A DNA stretch of 64,000 bases, from IMG/VR virus record IMGVR_UViG_3300032241_002567, positions 79,837 to 143,836 of that record; one strand, given 5' to 3'. The notes beneath the pieces are model-generated. The model did no database searches. It was not told the origin of the DNA and was given only the letters and a program-made list of their open reading frames with translations. The position numbers were made by a program, and so were the translations under genes. Origin of the DNA: a virus. Positions 10,059-18,140 of this stretch are shown piece by piece (the stretch's first letter is position 1; every line of letters starts with the position of its first letter).

Positions 10059-11102
10059 ATGAAACATAAACATCATATTATACCAAAACACATGGGAGGT
10101 TCGAATGAAAACGAAAATTTAATTGAATTGACGATTGAAGAACATGCTGAGGCGCATAAAATTTTATATGAAAAATATGGCAAATTAGAAGACTTTTTAG
10201 CTTGGCGAGGTCTATTAGGTCAGATAAGTAAAGAAGAAATAATTTCAGAAATTTCAAAACAGAATGGCAAAATTAATGGTAAATTTTGTTTTGAAAATAA
10301 ATTAGGTATATTTTCTTTAACAGACAAAGAGAAAAAACTAAAAAATTATAAAGGCGGAAAAATAAGTGGTCTAAAAAATGCCAAATCAGGGCATTGTGCT
10401 AAAATTGCCAATTTGGGTGGTAAAGCATCTTCTGGTATGAAATTTTGGTTTAATCCAAAAACTAATAAAGAAACCAGGTCTTTTGAATGTCCGGGAAAAG
10501 AATGGATACCTGGTATTAAAATGGAACGAATAAATATAGAAAATTTAAAAAAACACTCTAATAATGTTAAAGGAAAATTTTGGATTCACAATCCAGATAC
10601 AAATGAGTCTAAAATGATATCATCAATAGATGAAATGCCTGAAGAGTTTATTTATGGTAGAAAAATTGAAATTAAAAATACCATTGAATTAATAAATGTT
10701 GGTTTTAATTTTAAATCAGAATTACCAAAAATAAAGTCAGAATTTAAAGATATTAGATTTGATAATTCATACAAAAGATGGATATTTGAATTTGAATTAA
10801 ATAATAAAAAACATAAAATTACACACATAGATTATTATGGACTTTTATGGAGTAGAGATTGTATTATTAATTATTATAAATTAGATAAGATAAAATCAAA
10901 AAAAATAGAAGATTCATTATCTAAAGAAGAAATTTCAGAATTGCTTAAAGATTTTAAAGAATATTTAAAAATTAAAAATATTTTGGCAAAAAAACTAAAA
11001 AAATCAAAAAAAGATGCATATTTTAAAAAATTATTAGAATATGAAAAAAATTATGATATTGTATTAGAAAAAATTCAAATTTATGATAAAAAAGAGGATT
11101 AA
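10059..11102 (+). CDS. HNH homing endonuclease
   Basis: A 347-residue free-standing endonuclease. The first ~45 residues form an HNH motif (KHHIIPKHMGGSNENENLIEL, then EEHAEAHKILYEKYG), typical of phage mobile endonucleases. The middle has short Gly/Lys-rich repeats (YKGGKISGLKNAKSG, IANLGGKASSG) like the DNA-binding repeats of such enzymes. The C-terminus is a Lys-rich helical segment. It sits alone between two short virion-like genes and ends in a shared terminator, as expected for a selfish insertion between late genes. Confidence 0.85.
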   Translation: MKHKHHIIPKHMGGSNENENLIELTIEEHAEAHKILYEKYGKLEDFLAWRGLLGQISKEEIISEISKQNGKINGKFCFENKLGIFSLTDKEKKLKNYKGGKISGLKNAKSGHCAKIANLGGKASSGMKFWFNPKTNKETRSFECPGKEWIPGIKMERINIENLKKHSNNVKGKFWIHNPDTNESKMISSIDEMPEEFIYGRKIEIKNTIELINVGFNFKSELPKIKSEFKDIRFDNSYKRWIFEFELNNKKHKITHIDYYGLLWSRDCIINYYKLDKIKSKKIEDSLSKEEISELLKDFKEYLKIKNILAKKLKKSKKDAYFKKLLEYEKNYDIVLEKIQIYDKKED

Positions 11103-11121
11103 ATTAATCCTCTTTTTTATC
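11085..11121. terminator. Bidirectional terminator spanning both stop codons
   Basis: Perfect 18-nt inverted repeat (11085-11102 / 11104-11121) with an AGAGGATTAA/TTAATCCTCT core. It contains the last codons of both convergent genes. Confidence 0.85.
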
Positions 11122-11373
11122 AAACATTCTTTGATAAGCTTTGGTTGCTGCGGATTTTTTAGTTTTTACTCTTTTGCCTTTACCACCTTTTCCAGAAGTA
11201 TAATCAGCATCCCAGTCTTTTTTATATTCTTTTTTACCACGAAATCTATCAATTTCTTTTTTCATAGCACCAGGATTTTTTGTCAAATATTTACCTGGTA
11301 TTTTATGACCTTTATAATATTCAGATTTCTTTTTTTCAAGTAAAAATTCTTCAAAAGTAAAAATATTTTCCAT
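11104..11373 (-). CDS. Tagged small basic phage protein
   Basis: An 89-residue, Lys/Arg-rich protein. It begins MENIFTFEEF followed by L-L-E (11-13), so tag and candidate protease site are fused. The remainder (HKIPGKYLTKNPGAMKKEI, FRGKKEYKKDWDADY, then a KTKKSAATKAYQRMF tail) looks like a compact conserved phage family that I cannot name. Basic charge and tag suggest an internal head protein. The late-type box AATATATAG lies just upstream. Confidence 0.75.
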   Translation of the reverse strand: MENIFTFEEFLLEKKKSEYYKGHKIPGKYLTKNPGAMKKEIDRFRGKKEYKKDWDADYTSGKGGKGKRVKTKKSAATKAYQRMFDKKED

Positions 11374-11383
11374 TAACTATATA

Positions 11384-11995
11384 TTATGGTTTATTTTTCA
11401 AATATTTTGATATTGCATCATTAAGATTTCTAGAATCCATTACTATATTATCTTTTGTTTCTTCGTCTTCAAATTCTTCTTCAACCATTTGATTTTGAAC
11501 TTCATTTAATCCAAAATCTTTTCTCATTTCTTTCCAGAATTTTTCTAAATCTGTTTTAACTGATGTATTAAATTTAATATTATCTCTCATCTGTGCCATA
11601 GTTTGATTTACAACTTCATGCATCCTTGCATTATTTTCACCATTATCAACTTGTCTTAATTGTGATATTAATGTTTTTCTTGTCATCTTAATTAAGAATA
11701 AAGTTTCGGCATAGTTTTGAGCGTCTTCTTCTATTTTATTTTTGATATACTGGTGTTCTTTCATCTTGGGCGCATCACCTAAATAAAGATCTAATAAGGA
11801 ATTTAATACATTATCTGCACGATTTTTTGACTCTGATAAATCATTTTCGTAATTATAAATTTCAATCTCACCTAATTCTGGCAAATCATCTAATTTAGCG
11901 AGATACATATTAACATCTAAATCTTTATTTTCTTCTTGAATTTTGTTAAATTCTTCTTGAAGATTATTTATTTTTTCATTTTTCTTATCCGCCAT
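11384..11995 (-). CDS. Helical acidic protein next to terminase; possible small terminase or head protein
   Basis: A 203-residue, mostly helical protein with an acidic tail (EEEFEDEETKDN) and no motif I can name. It is divergent from the large terminase gene with 45 bp between the starts. By position it could be the small terminase subunit (gp16), whose helical oligomers are poorly conserved, but the sequence alone does not prove it. Upstream (reverse strand) is a TAATATATATAATA box that may serve both genes. Confidence 0.7.
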   Translation of the reverse strand: MADKKNEKINNLQEEFNKIQEENKDLDVNMYLAKLDDLPELGEIEIYNYENDLSESKNRADNVLNSLLDLYLGDAPKMKEHQYIKNKIEEDAQNYAETLFLIKMTRKTLISQLRQVDNGENNARMHEVVNQTMAQMRDNIKFNTSVKTDLEKFWKEMRKDFGLNEVQNQMVEEEFEDEETKDNIVMDSRNLNDAISKYLKNKP

Positions 11996-12040
11996 AGGAA
12001 TTCAATTTTTTATTATATATATTAAAAAATTACATTTCTT

Positions 12041-15000
12041 ATGACAATAGCCAAAAAGCAACAACAACAAGAAGAAAACAAGAAATTTATATTTACAACC
12101 AAAAATGTATCAGAAATTTCTGAACAAATGAGCGATGGTGTTATTATTAAAAGATACATGAATCCATGGTTTAAAGGTGAAGTTGGAGTTCGAAGATCTG
12201 GTATATCTTTTGGTATAACTCAAGATGAAGTGCAAGAATATATTAGATGTATGGATGACGTACAATATTTTGCAGAAAAATATTGTCAAATCAAAAGAGA
12301 AGATGGTTCTATTGGACCAATTAAATTAAGAGATTATCAAAAAGGTATATTAGATCTTTATAAAAATCCAAGAGTTATATTATGCGCCAGTCGTCAAAGT
12401 GGTAAGGCATTACGTGACAATTCCTATGTGTGGACCATTTATGGTAAGAAATTTATTTCTGATTTAAAAGTGGGAGAAAAAATATTTGGGGATGATGGTA
12501 AATTAACTACAGTCACCGGAGTATTTCCACAGGGCAAAAAACAGCTTTATAAAATAACATTCTCGGATAATACATCAGTTGAATGTTGTGGTGAACATCT
12601 TTGGGGATTATATAACCATGAAAGAATTTATAAAGTTATGCAATTAAATGATTTTAAAGATAACTATTTAACTAAAAGAGGGGATAGTAAATTTTACACA
12701 AAAGTAGCACCTTGTGTTGAATATGAAACGAAAGAGTTGAAAATAGATCCTTATTTTTTAGGGTTATTAATTGGTGATGGTGGTATTTCAAATAAAGGAA
12801 ATTATATAACATCAATAGATGAATCAATTATAAATTATTGTAGAGAAGAGGTAAAAAATTATAATTGTGAATTAGTTTTATCAGATAGATGTACATATAG
12901 AATAACCACTTTAACTAAAGGTAAAAACAATATATTAACTGGGTTATTAGATGAATTTAATTTAAAAGTTAAATCATACGAAAAACATATTCCAAATATT
13001 TATTTAACTTCGGATAAATCACAAAGAATTCAATTATTACAAGGTTTAATGGATACTGATGGTTGCGTTGATTCAAAAAAAGGTGGTGTTGAATTTTGCA
13101 CCACTTCCAAACAATTATCTATTGATTTTGTTGAATTATGCAATTCTCTTGGTATAAAAACATCAGCAACTACAAGACAAACTTCATTTACCTATAAAGG
13201 TGAAAAAAAATTAGGTAGATTGTCATATCTTATAAAAATGTATGTTAATAACACCGATTTTAATATCTTTAAATTAGAGAGAAAAAATGTCAATGTTAGA
13301 AAAGATAAAAAATTTAATTTGGCAACATATAGAGGTATTGAAAAAATTGAAAAAATTGAAATTGATAATTGTACATGCATTTCAGTGGACAATAAAAGTA
13401 AATTATTTTTAACAAATAATTTTATACCAACACATAATACAATCAATGCGGCAATCTCAATTTTGCATTTTATTACTTTTAATAATGATAAAAATGTCAT
13501 GATTGTGGCAAATCTTCGTGATACTACTATCGAAATTGTAGATAAGATAAAATCTATTTATGTTAATTTACCTTTCTTTTTAAAAGTAGGTATTAAAAAC
13601 TGGAATCAAAAATCTATGGTTTGCGAAAATGGATGTAAAATTAGAACAGCTGCGAGAAGTAAAGCTCCTGCGATTGGTTTTACAATTGACTTCCTTTATT
13701 TGGACGAATTTGCGCATATTCCATCGAATATTATTGAGCCTTATTATACAGCAGTTTATCCTATCGTATCAGCGGTTAATAATTCTAAGATAGTTATAAC
13801 ATCAACCCCAAAGGGTATGAATTTATTTTATAAATTATTAATAGATTCAGAAAGAGATGAATTAGATCCTTTAAAAACTAATTTTAAATCAAAAAGAATA
13901 TATTGGTATGAAGTAGAAGGAAGATTTGTCACATATTTTCGTTTATTTGATAATAAATTATTTGAATATGGTTTAACAAAAGAAGATGTTTTTGAACAGG
14001 TTAAAGCAGCATTTCCACAAACTAAAGTTGAAATGAAATGGATAGCTGATTTAGAAAAACATGTAATTCATATTTATAATAAACATGAAGGTATCATTAC
14101 ACCGTCAGAAGATGTCAAAAAATTCATGGTTGAAAAAGACGATAAACAAATATTTATTCAACAACTTGCATATGTAACTACTTGGCAAGAAGAAACAATA
14201 AAAGAAATTGGTGGCGAAGATGCCTTTAACCAAGAATATGGATTGAGATTTGTTGATGGCTCGCGTTCGTTGTTGAGCGAGGCATTAATCGATGATTTAT
14301 TAAAAAATAAAAAACCTTATATACATTATCCTTCTTATGAATTTGATAGAAAATTGAAGTTTAATTATGAAGATTTAAAGTTTGTTGATGATACTTCAAT
14401 ATTTTCTCCACTTGATAGGAAAAAAATGAAAATTATTTTATCAGTAGATATATCAGAAGGATTAGGACAAGATTATTCAGTAATTAATATGTTTAGAATT
14501 ACACCAAAACCAATCGAAACAATTGAAAATTATAAAAGGGAATATAAATATTTATCTGACTTTTTTCATTTACAACAATTTGGTATATATAGATCAAACC
14601 TTGTATCTGTAAGACAATTGGCGGAATTGTTTTATGTATTATCTTTTGAGTATTTTGATCCAGAAAATGTTAAAGCAGTAGTAGAATATAATACTTATGG
14701 AGGACAATTTTTAGCGGAAATGCCACATCTATTTGATGGTAATAATAATTACGGTTCTGGAATATTTTTCCGTTATAAACATAGAATAGACTCAGAAGAA
14801 GAAAAAATAGGTTTAAGAATTACTAGTAATAAAGAATTTTTAGTTAAGGATTATCAGGAACATATGAATAAAAGAAATTTTGAAATTAATAATGCAACAA
14901 ATATAAATGAAATAACCACATTTATAAAACATGTATTGCCTTCTGGAAATATAAGATATGCGGCTGATACTGGTAATGATGATACAGTAATGACTATTGT

Positions 15001-15235
15001 AAATGCATCAAGTGTTTTTTCAAAATTTATATTTAGAGAAATGGTAGAATCCGCAGCAGTCGAATTAGTTGATGCTAATACAATTAAATATTTTAATGAT
15101 ATTTTAAAAAATCAAGAGTATCCTGATTATGATAAGGCGGATTATTCTGCTCTAAATAATATAACTAGACAAAGAAAATTTGTAAATCAATACGGTAATA
15201 AAAATACTTATGGTGGACAAAATAATTGGTTTTAA
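12041..15235 (+). CDS. Terminase large subunit (gp17-like) with an intein in Walker A
   Basis: ATP-driven DNA packaging motor and headful nuclease. Of 1064 residues, 344 are an intein, leaving an extein of ~720. The ATPase half has Walker A C-A-S-R-Q-S-G-K(122) joined after splicing to T467, Walker B FLYLDEFAHIP (D555, E556) and the coupling motif TSTPKG. The nuclease half has the RNase H-like acidic residues D803 (SVDISEG), E882 (VVEYNTYGG) and D980/D981 (ADTGNDD). Splicing is obligatory because the intein splits the P-loop Lys-Thr pair. The ATG lies downstream of an ATATATAT box shared with the divergent gene. Confidence 0.95.
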   Translation: MTIAKKQQQQEENKKFIFTTKNVSEISEQMSDGVIIKRYMNPWFKGEVGVRRSGISFGITQDEVQEYIRCMDDVQYFAEKYCQIKREDGSIGPIKLRDYQKGILDLYKNPRVILCASRQSGKALRDNSYVWTIYGKKFISDLKVGEKIFGDDGKLTTVTGVFPQGKKQLYKITFSDNTSVECCGEHLWGLYNHERIYKVMQLNDFKDNYLTKRGDSKFYTKVAPCVEYETKELKIDPYFLGLLIGDGGISNKGNYITSIDESIINYCREEVKNYNCELVLSDRCTYRITTLTKGKNNILTGLLDEFNLKVKSYEKHIPNIYLTSDKSQRIQLLQGLMDTDGCVDSKKGGVEFCTTSKQLSIDFVELCNSLGIKTSATTRQTSFTYKGEKKLGRLSYLIKMYVNNTDFNIFKLERKNVNVRKDKKFNLATYRGIEKIEKIEIDNCTCISVDNKSKLFLTNNFIPTHNTINAAISILHFITFNNDKNVMIVANLRDTTIEIVDKIKSIYVNLPFFLKVGIKNWNQKSMVCENGCKIRTAARSKAPAIGFTIDFLYLDEFAHIPSNIIEPYYTAVYPIVSAVNNSKIVITSTPKGMNLFYKLLIDSERDELDPLKTNFKSKRIYWYEVEGRFVTYFRLFDNKLFEYGLTKEDVFEQVKAAFPQTKVEMKWIADLEKHVIHIYNKHEGIITPSEDVKKFMVEKDDKQIFIQQLAYVTTWQEETIKEIGGEDAFNQEYGLRFVDGSRSLLSEALIDDLLKNKKPYIHYPSYEFDRKLKFNYEDLKFVDDTSIFSPLDRKKMKIILSVDISEGLGQDYSVINMFRITPKPIETIENYKREYKYLSDFFHLQQFGIYRSNLVSVRQLAELFYVLSFEYFDPENVKAVVEYNTYGGQFLAEMPHLFDGNNNYGSGIFFRYKHRIDSEEEKIGLRITSNKEFLVKDYQEHMNKRNFEINNATNINEITTFIKHVLPSGNIRYAADTGNDDTVMTIVNASSVFSKFIFREMVESAAVELVDANTIKYFNDILKNQEYPDYDKADYSALNNITRQRKFVNQYGNKNTYGGQNNWF
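12407..13438 (+). mobile_element. Class 3-type intein with LAGLIDADG endonuclease (within terminase)
   Basis: In-frame intein, residues 123-466 of the terminase. Its first residue is Ala (ALRDNSYV), not Cys or Ser. It ends T-H-N before extein Thr467. Block B reads C-G-E-H-L-W (H186, W188), block F reads C-T-C-I-S-V with Cys446 at the position normally Asp, and block G has Thr464 before His465-Asn466. W188, C446 and T464 correspond to the WCT triad that defines class 3 inteins, in which an internal Cys replaces the first-residue nucleophile. Two LAGLIDADG motifs (FLGLLIGDGG at 239-248 and LLQGLMDTDG at 332-341) mark a homing endonuclease. Confidence 0.93.
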
Positions 15236-15514
15236 TTATAATTCTTCTAAAGTCGTAGTTAAACCACAAGCGGATAATTTTTCATTTATTACATACATTT
15301 TATCTTTTGAGCCTCTTTTAACATCACATTTACCTTTAAAGTGTATTAAAAAAGTGCATTGTTCCGCTTGCTGTAATTCATGTCCAGCGTATTTCATAAG
15401 ACAATCTATTACATAGTCAAAACTATGCACGTCATCATTCCAAACAATGACGGCGTAAACACCACCTATTATTTCATCTAATTCTGAGGTTTCTAATTCT
15501 TTAGTTTGAGGCAT
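15236..15514 (-). CDS. clpS: ClpS-like protease adaptor
   Basis: A 92-residue homologue of ClpS, the adaptor that hands N-degron substrates to ClpAP/ClpCP. The N-degron pocket residues are visible: N26-D27-D28 (VIVWNDDVHSFDYV) and H58 in FLIHFKGKCDV. The gatekeeper position held by Met40 in E. coli ClpS appears to be Phe32 here. The length is close to bacterial ClpS. It converges on the terminase gene with no gap, and its start overlaps the upstream UVR-motif gene by 14 nt, so the two are co-translated. The phage protein may redirect or block host N-end-rule degradation; the direction of the effect cannot be read from sequence. Confidence 0.85.
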   Translation of the reverse strand: MPQTKELETSELDEIIGGVYAVIVWNDDVHSFDYVIDCLMKYAGHELQQAEQCTFLIHFKGKCDVKRGSKDKMYVINEKLSACGLTTTLEEL

Positions 15515-15926
15515 TTTCTAATTTTTTAATTTCTTCGTTTAATAAATTAGCAAGTTCGTAATTTTCTTTATTAATAGCATTTTGCATTTCTTTTTCTAAA
15601 TCTTTTTTGGATTTATTTTTATTTTTGATTTTATGTTCATTTTTTATATTTAATAAAATAAAATCACGAAATATTTCAGATTCGTAAGATTTTACAAAAC
15701 TAATTTGATTACCTTCAACATTTTGATAAAACCATATTTTTTTAGATATAGGGTCATTATTAAAAATTGTAATGGTTATTACTTGATCTTTATATTTTTC
15801 TCCTCCTATACTAGTATAGAATCCATTAGGTGTATAAATATTAATTTTATCACCACTATAAAGTTTTTTCAAATTTTTAGTCTTTCTTATTTCTTTCAAA
15901 GAAAAAATTTTTTTTAAAAATTTCAT
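15501..15926 (-). CDS. Small protein with a C-terminal UVR motif
   Basis: A 141-residue protein. The N-terminus is basic (MKFLKKIFSLKEIRKTK), the middle is beta-rich, and residues ~105-138 (DLEKEMQNAINKENYELA, NLLNEEIKKLE) match the UVR motif found in UvrB/UvrC and in Clp-associated proteins such as McsA and ClpC. Because it overlaps the clpS start by 14 nt, a Clp-related role is the more attractive reading. No UvrC nuclease or UvrB helicase domain is present. Confidence 0.7.
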   Translation of the reverse strand: MKFLKKIFSLKEIRKTKNLKKLYSGDKINIYTPNGFYTSIGGEKYKDQVITITIFNNDPISKKIWFYQNVEGNQISFVKSYESEIFRDFILLNIKNEHKIKNKNKSKKDLEKEMQNAINKENYELANLLNEEIKKLENASN

Positions 15927-15927
15927 A

Positions 15928-16455
15928 TTAGTAAATTTGAATTTTATTAATTACATCAATAATTGAAATCTTTGTATTTATATTTTTTTCAACTAAGGAT
16001 GCCCATTCTGTAAATTTAACCAAATGTTCTTGTCTATCATCGTAAATGATTAAATCTGTGGCATTTAAATTTTTACGAATAATTTGTTCAAATAATCTAG
16101 TTTTGAACTTGAATGTTTCACCACCCCAGTTACAAAAAACATCATGGAATCTTAAATCATGAAAATCCAAAATTGCTTGCACTTCTTTTTTCAATTTATC
16201 CATACGTCCAGTGGCGATAAATACATAGTTTTCTTCATCAGAAATTGCTTCTAAATATTTATTGTATGTCCATATATTAATGGCAGGGTAAAAAATGCTA
16301 GTATCAAGTGATTCTTTTTTAGACCACCATCCAGTTGGATGTGGAAAGATTTCACCTTTTTCTTTTAGCCATATCTTTCTGCCTTCTTCTGGCTCCATTG
16401 TATGAATTAATGTTTTATCAAAATCAAAACATATTAATTTTTTATATACTGACAT
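15928..16455 (-). CDS. HAD-superfamily phosphatase, RNA-repair (Swiss Army Knife) type
   Basis: A 175-residue phosphatase-fold protein. Motif I is CFDFDKTLIHT (D11, D13), motif II is FIATGR, a Lys follows in the FKFKTRLFEQ segment, and motif IV is IIYDDRQEHL. The stretch after motif I (TMEPEEGRKIW) and the GGETFKFKT segment resemble the HAD domains found in polynucleotide/RNA repair proteins, so it probably trims phosphates from nucleic acid ends or nucleotides. The gene lies immediately upstream of the UVR-motif/clpS pair. Confidence 0.75.
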   Translation of the reverse strand: MSVYKKLICFDFDKTLIHTMEPEEGRKIWLKEKGEIFPHPTGWWSKKESLDTSIFYPAINIWTYNKYLEAISDEENYVFIATGRMDKLKKEVQAILDFHDLRFHDVFCNWGGETFKFKTRLFEQIIRKNLNATDLIIYDDRQEHLVKFTEWASLVEKNINTKISIIDVINKIQIY

Positions 16456-16548
16456 TTTAAGATTATTTTTACAAAATTACAAAAAAATAAGTAAATAAAA
16501 AAATATTTTTACAAAGAAATCATTTTAGAATATATAAAAATAAAAATT

Positions 16549-16968
16549 ATGGCAATAAAAATTAAATTAATATTAATTACAATATTACTTTGTTTAAGTG
16601 GTTATTTAATTATGAATTATATCTCCGCGGAGAAAAATAGGCAAAATTTTTTAATCGAAAATAAACAATTAAATAATAGAATTGATTCTTTTCAGAAGGA
16701 AAATTTTCAATTAGCAACAAAAATTAATGATTTACAAATTAGATATAATCTATTAGAAAAAAAATCTATTACAGATTCATTAATTGCAGATAGTTTATCT
16801 GGTGAATATAATAATCTTTCTATAATAGCTGAAAATTCAAATAAAAAAGCTAATTATTATATGCGTAAATTTATTAATATAGAAAATAAAATTAATTTGT
16901 TGGAAACCAATAAAGTCTACAAAAAAAATGATAGCCTTTTAATATCATTATCAAAAAAAATAAATTAA
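16549..16968 (+). CDS. Membrane-anchored coiled-coil protein, possible inner-membrane spanin
   Basis: A 139-residue protein with one N-terminal transmembrane helix (IKLILITILLCLSGYLIM) followed by a periplasmic coiled coil rich in Asn, Lys and Leu. This is the topology of Rz-type i-spanins that fuse inner and outer membranes at lysis. It lies 2 nt before a second secreted coiled-coil gene, again like Rz/Rz1. No homology is evident and no holin or endolysin adjoins, so the assignment rests on topology only. A GAATATATAAAAATA box precedes the start. Confidence 0.55.
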   Translation: MAIKIKLILITILLCLSGYLIMNYISAEKNRQNFLIENKQLNNRIDSFQKENFQLATKINDLQIRYNLLEKKSITDSLIADSLSGEYNNLSIIAENSNKKANYYMRKFINIENKINLLETNKVYKKNDSLLISLSKKIN

Positions 16969-16970
16969 AT

Positions 16971-17501
16971 ATGAAAAAAATAATAATAACACTATTACTA
17001 TCCATTTTATCTTTGGTAGCGTTTTCGCAAAACTTGTCCACATATTCAATAGATTCTAGTTCGTTAATACCTAAATATTTATTGTCCGGTAAAGATACAG
17101 TAGGTATTGTTATAACTATGAAACAGGCTCAAAAAATCGATATTGATTATGACCTTCTATATTTATATAGAAGTATAAATACTGATTGTGATTCAACTAT
17201 AGCCACTTTAAATCAGAGTATTATAGATTATAGAAATCTAGATAGCATTTCAAATCTTAGATTTAAAGATTATGATACTTTGATAAATATTAAGGATCAA
17301 CAAATATCAGATTTAACAAATCAAATTAATCTTAAAAATTCACAATTGATAATTAAGGATAGTATTATTTCTGAAAAAGATAATTTAATTAATTTAAATA
17401 AAAATGAGGTTAATAAATTTAAAAAACAAAGGAATAGGGCAATTGGTATTTTATGCGGAATAAGTGCCATACTTTTATCTATTTTAGCAGGACACATTTG
17501 A
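16971..17501 (+). CDS. Secreted coiled-coil protein with C-terminal membrane anchor, spanin-like
   Basis: A 176-residue protein with a signal peptide (MKKIIITLLLSILSLVAFSQ), a long heptad-rich central region (~residues 75-150) and a C-terminal hydrophobic segment (AIGILCGISAILLSILAG). The signal lacks an obvious lipobox cysteine, which argues against a classical Rz1 or u-spanin lipoprotein. The two-gene arrangement with the preceding membrane protein still suggests an envelope-spanning complex, possibly for lysis. Confidence 0.55.
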   Translation: MKKIIITLLLSILSLVAFSQNLSTYSIDSSSLIPKYLLSGKDTVGIVITMKQAQKIDIDYDLLYLYRSINTDCDSTIATLNQSIIDYRNLDSISNLRFKDYDTLINIKDQQISDLTNQINLKNSQLIIKDSIISEKDNLINLNKNEVNKFKKQRNRAIGILCGISAILLSILAGHI

Positions 17502-17553
17502 TAAAATCCGCTTTTAATTTATAATATATAATATACAAAAATATATTCTTATA

Positions 17554-18069
17554 ATGAAACATATTAGAAAATTTGAAGGTTTTAGAAACAATAAACCAGA
17601 AGCTCAAGAAACAGTAAATGAAACTGTATTCCAGGTTGAAAATACTTATAGAGTAAATATAATTGCTGACGTAGAAGCAAAACTTTTATCCGCTTATGCA
17701 AAAAAAGTTAAGCAAAACATGAATAAAGAAATTACCGATTTAATGGGCAATGCTATGTTAGCAGAAGAACTTGTTAAATGGGTTTTAATAAACGGTTTAG
17801 ATGTGGAAAAAATACCAGCTTCAGCAATTATAGGCGGAGCACAGGGTCAAGGTCAGTCACAAGGTCAGTCACAAGGTCAGTCACAAGGTCAAGCACAAGT
17901 TCAGTCTCAATCACAAGATCAAGCACAAAGTCAACCCCAAGCTCAAGTTCAATCTCAACCTCAAGTTCAAGTTCAATCTCAACCTCAGGGTCAAGTGCAA
18001 ACACAGAGTCAATCACAAGATATGGAAGAAGTACAATCTCAAAAAGGTAACGAAGAATTACCAGTTTAA
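17554..18069 (+). CDS. Tagged protein with a Gln/Ser-rich repetitive tail
   Basis: A 171-residue protein. It begins MKHIRKFEGF (the tag), and residues 21-23 (V-N-E before T24) fit a prohead-protease site. Residues 24-88 are a helical domain (VENTYRVNIIADVEAKLL). From residue ~92 the protein is almost entirely Q with G, S, A, V and P in alternating positions, encoded by tandem GGTCAGTCACAA-like units. Low-complexity Gln tails can be adhesive or phase-separating; the function here is unknown. A late-type ATATATAATATAC box lies upstream. The final codons are buried in the terminator repeat. Confidence 0.8.
   Translation: MKHIRKFEGFRNNKPEAQETVNETVFQVENTYRVNIIADVEAKLLSAYAKKVKQNMNKEITDLMGNAMLAEELVKWVLINGLDVEKIPASAIIGGAQGQGQSQGQSQGQSQGQAQVQSQSQDQAQSQPQAQVQSQPQVQVQSQPQGQVQTQSQSQDMEEVQSQKGNEELPV
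17851..18010 (+). repeat. Tandem CAA/TCA-rich coding repeat
   Basis: Three exact 12-nt GGTCAGTCACAA units at 17851-17886 followed by degenerate 6- and 12-nt units (GTTCAA, TCTCAA, CCTCAA), all in frame. Consistent with slippage-driven expansion of a Gln-rich tail. Confidence 0.85.
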
Positions 18070-18140
18070 TATTTGAATTTTAAATAAAAAAGTCGCTTAA
18101 TTGAGCGACTTTTTTATTTAAAATTCAAATATTAAACTGG
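18061..18140. terminator. Bidirectional terminator with very long arms spanning both stop codons
   Basis: Perfect inverted repeat with arms of about 37 nt (18061-18097 / 18104-18140) and a GTCGCT/AGCGAC core. The arms include the last codons and stops of both convergent genes, so both proteins end in Pro-Val encoded by mirror-image sequence. Confidence 0.9.

Noticed and set aside
13192-13500. Reverse ORF inside the intein
   Set aside because: Antisense to the intein C-terminal blocks, hydrophobic and unsupported.
16472-16479. TAATTTTG -7 element (reverse strand) before the HAD gene at 16455
   Set aside because: No TTTG at 19-21 nt. The nearest lies 32 nt away, so the spacing does not fit the host consensus.
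17778-18050. Ser/Thr/Arg-rich ORF and a reverse-strand Leu/Val/Asp-rich ORF (17828-18016) in the Q-rich gene
   Set aside because: Both are frame shadows of the tandem repeat.
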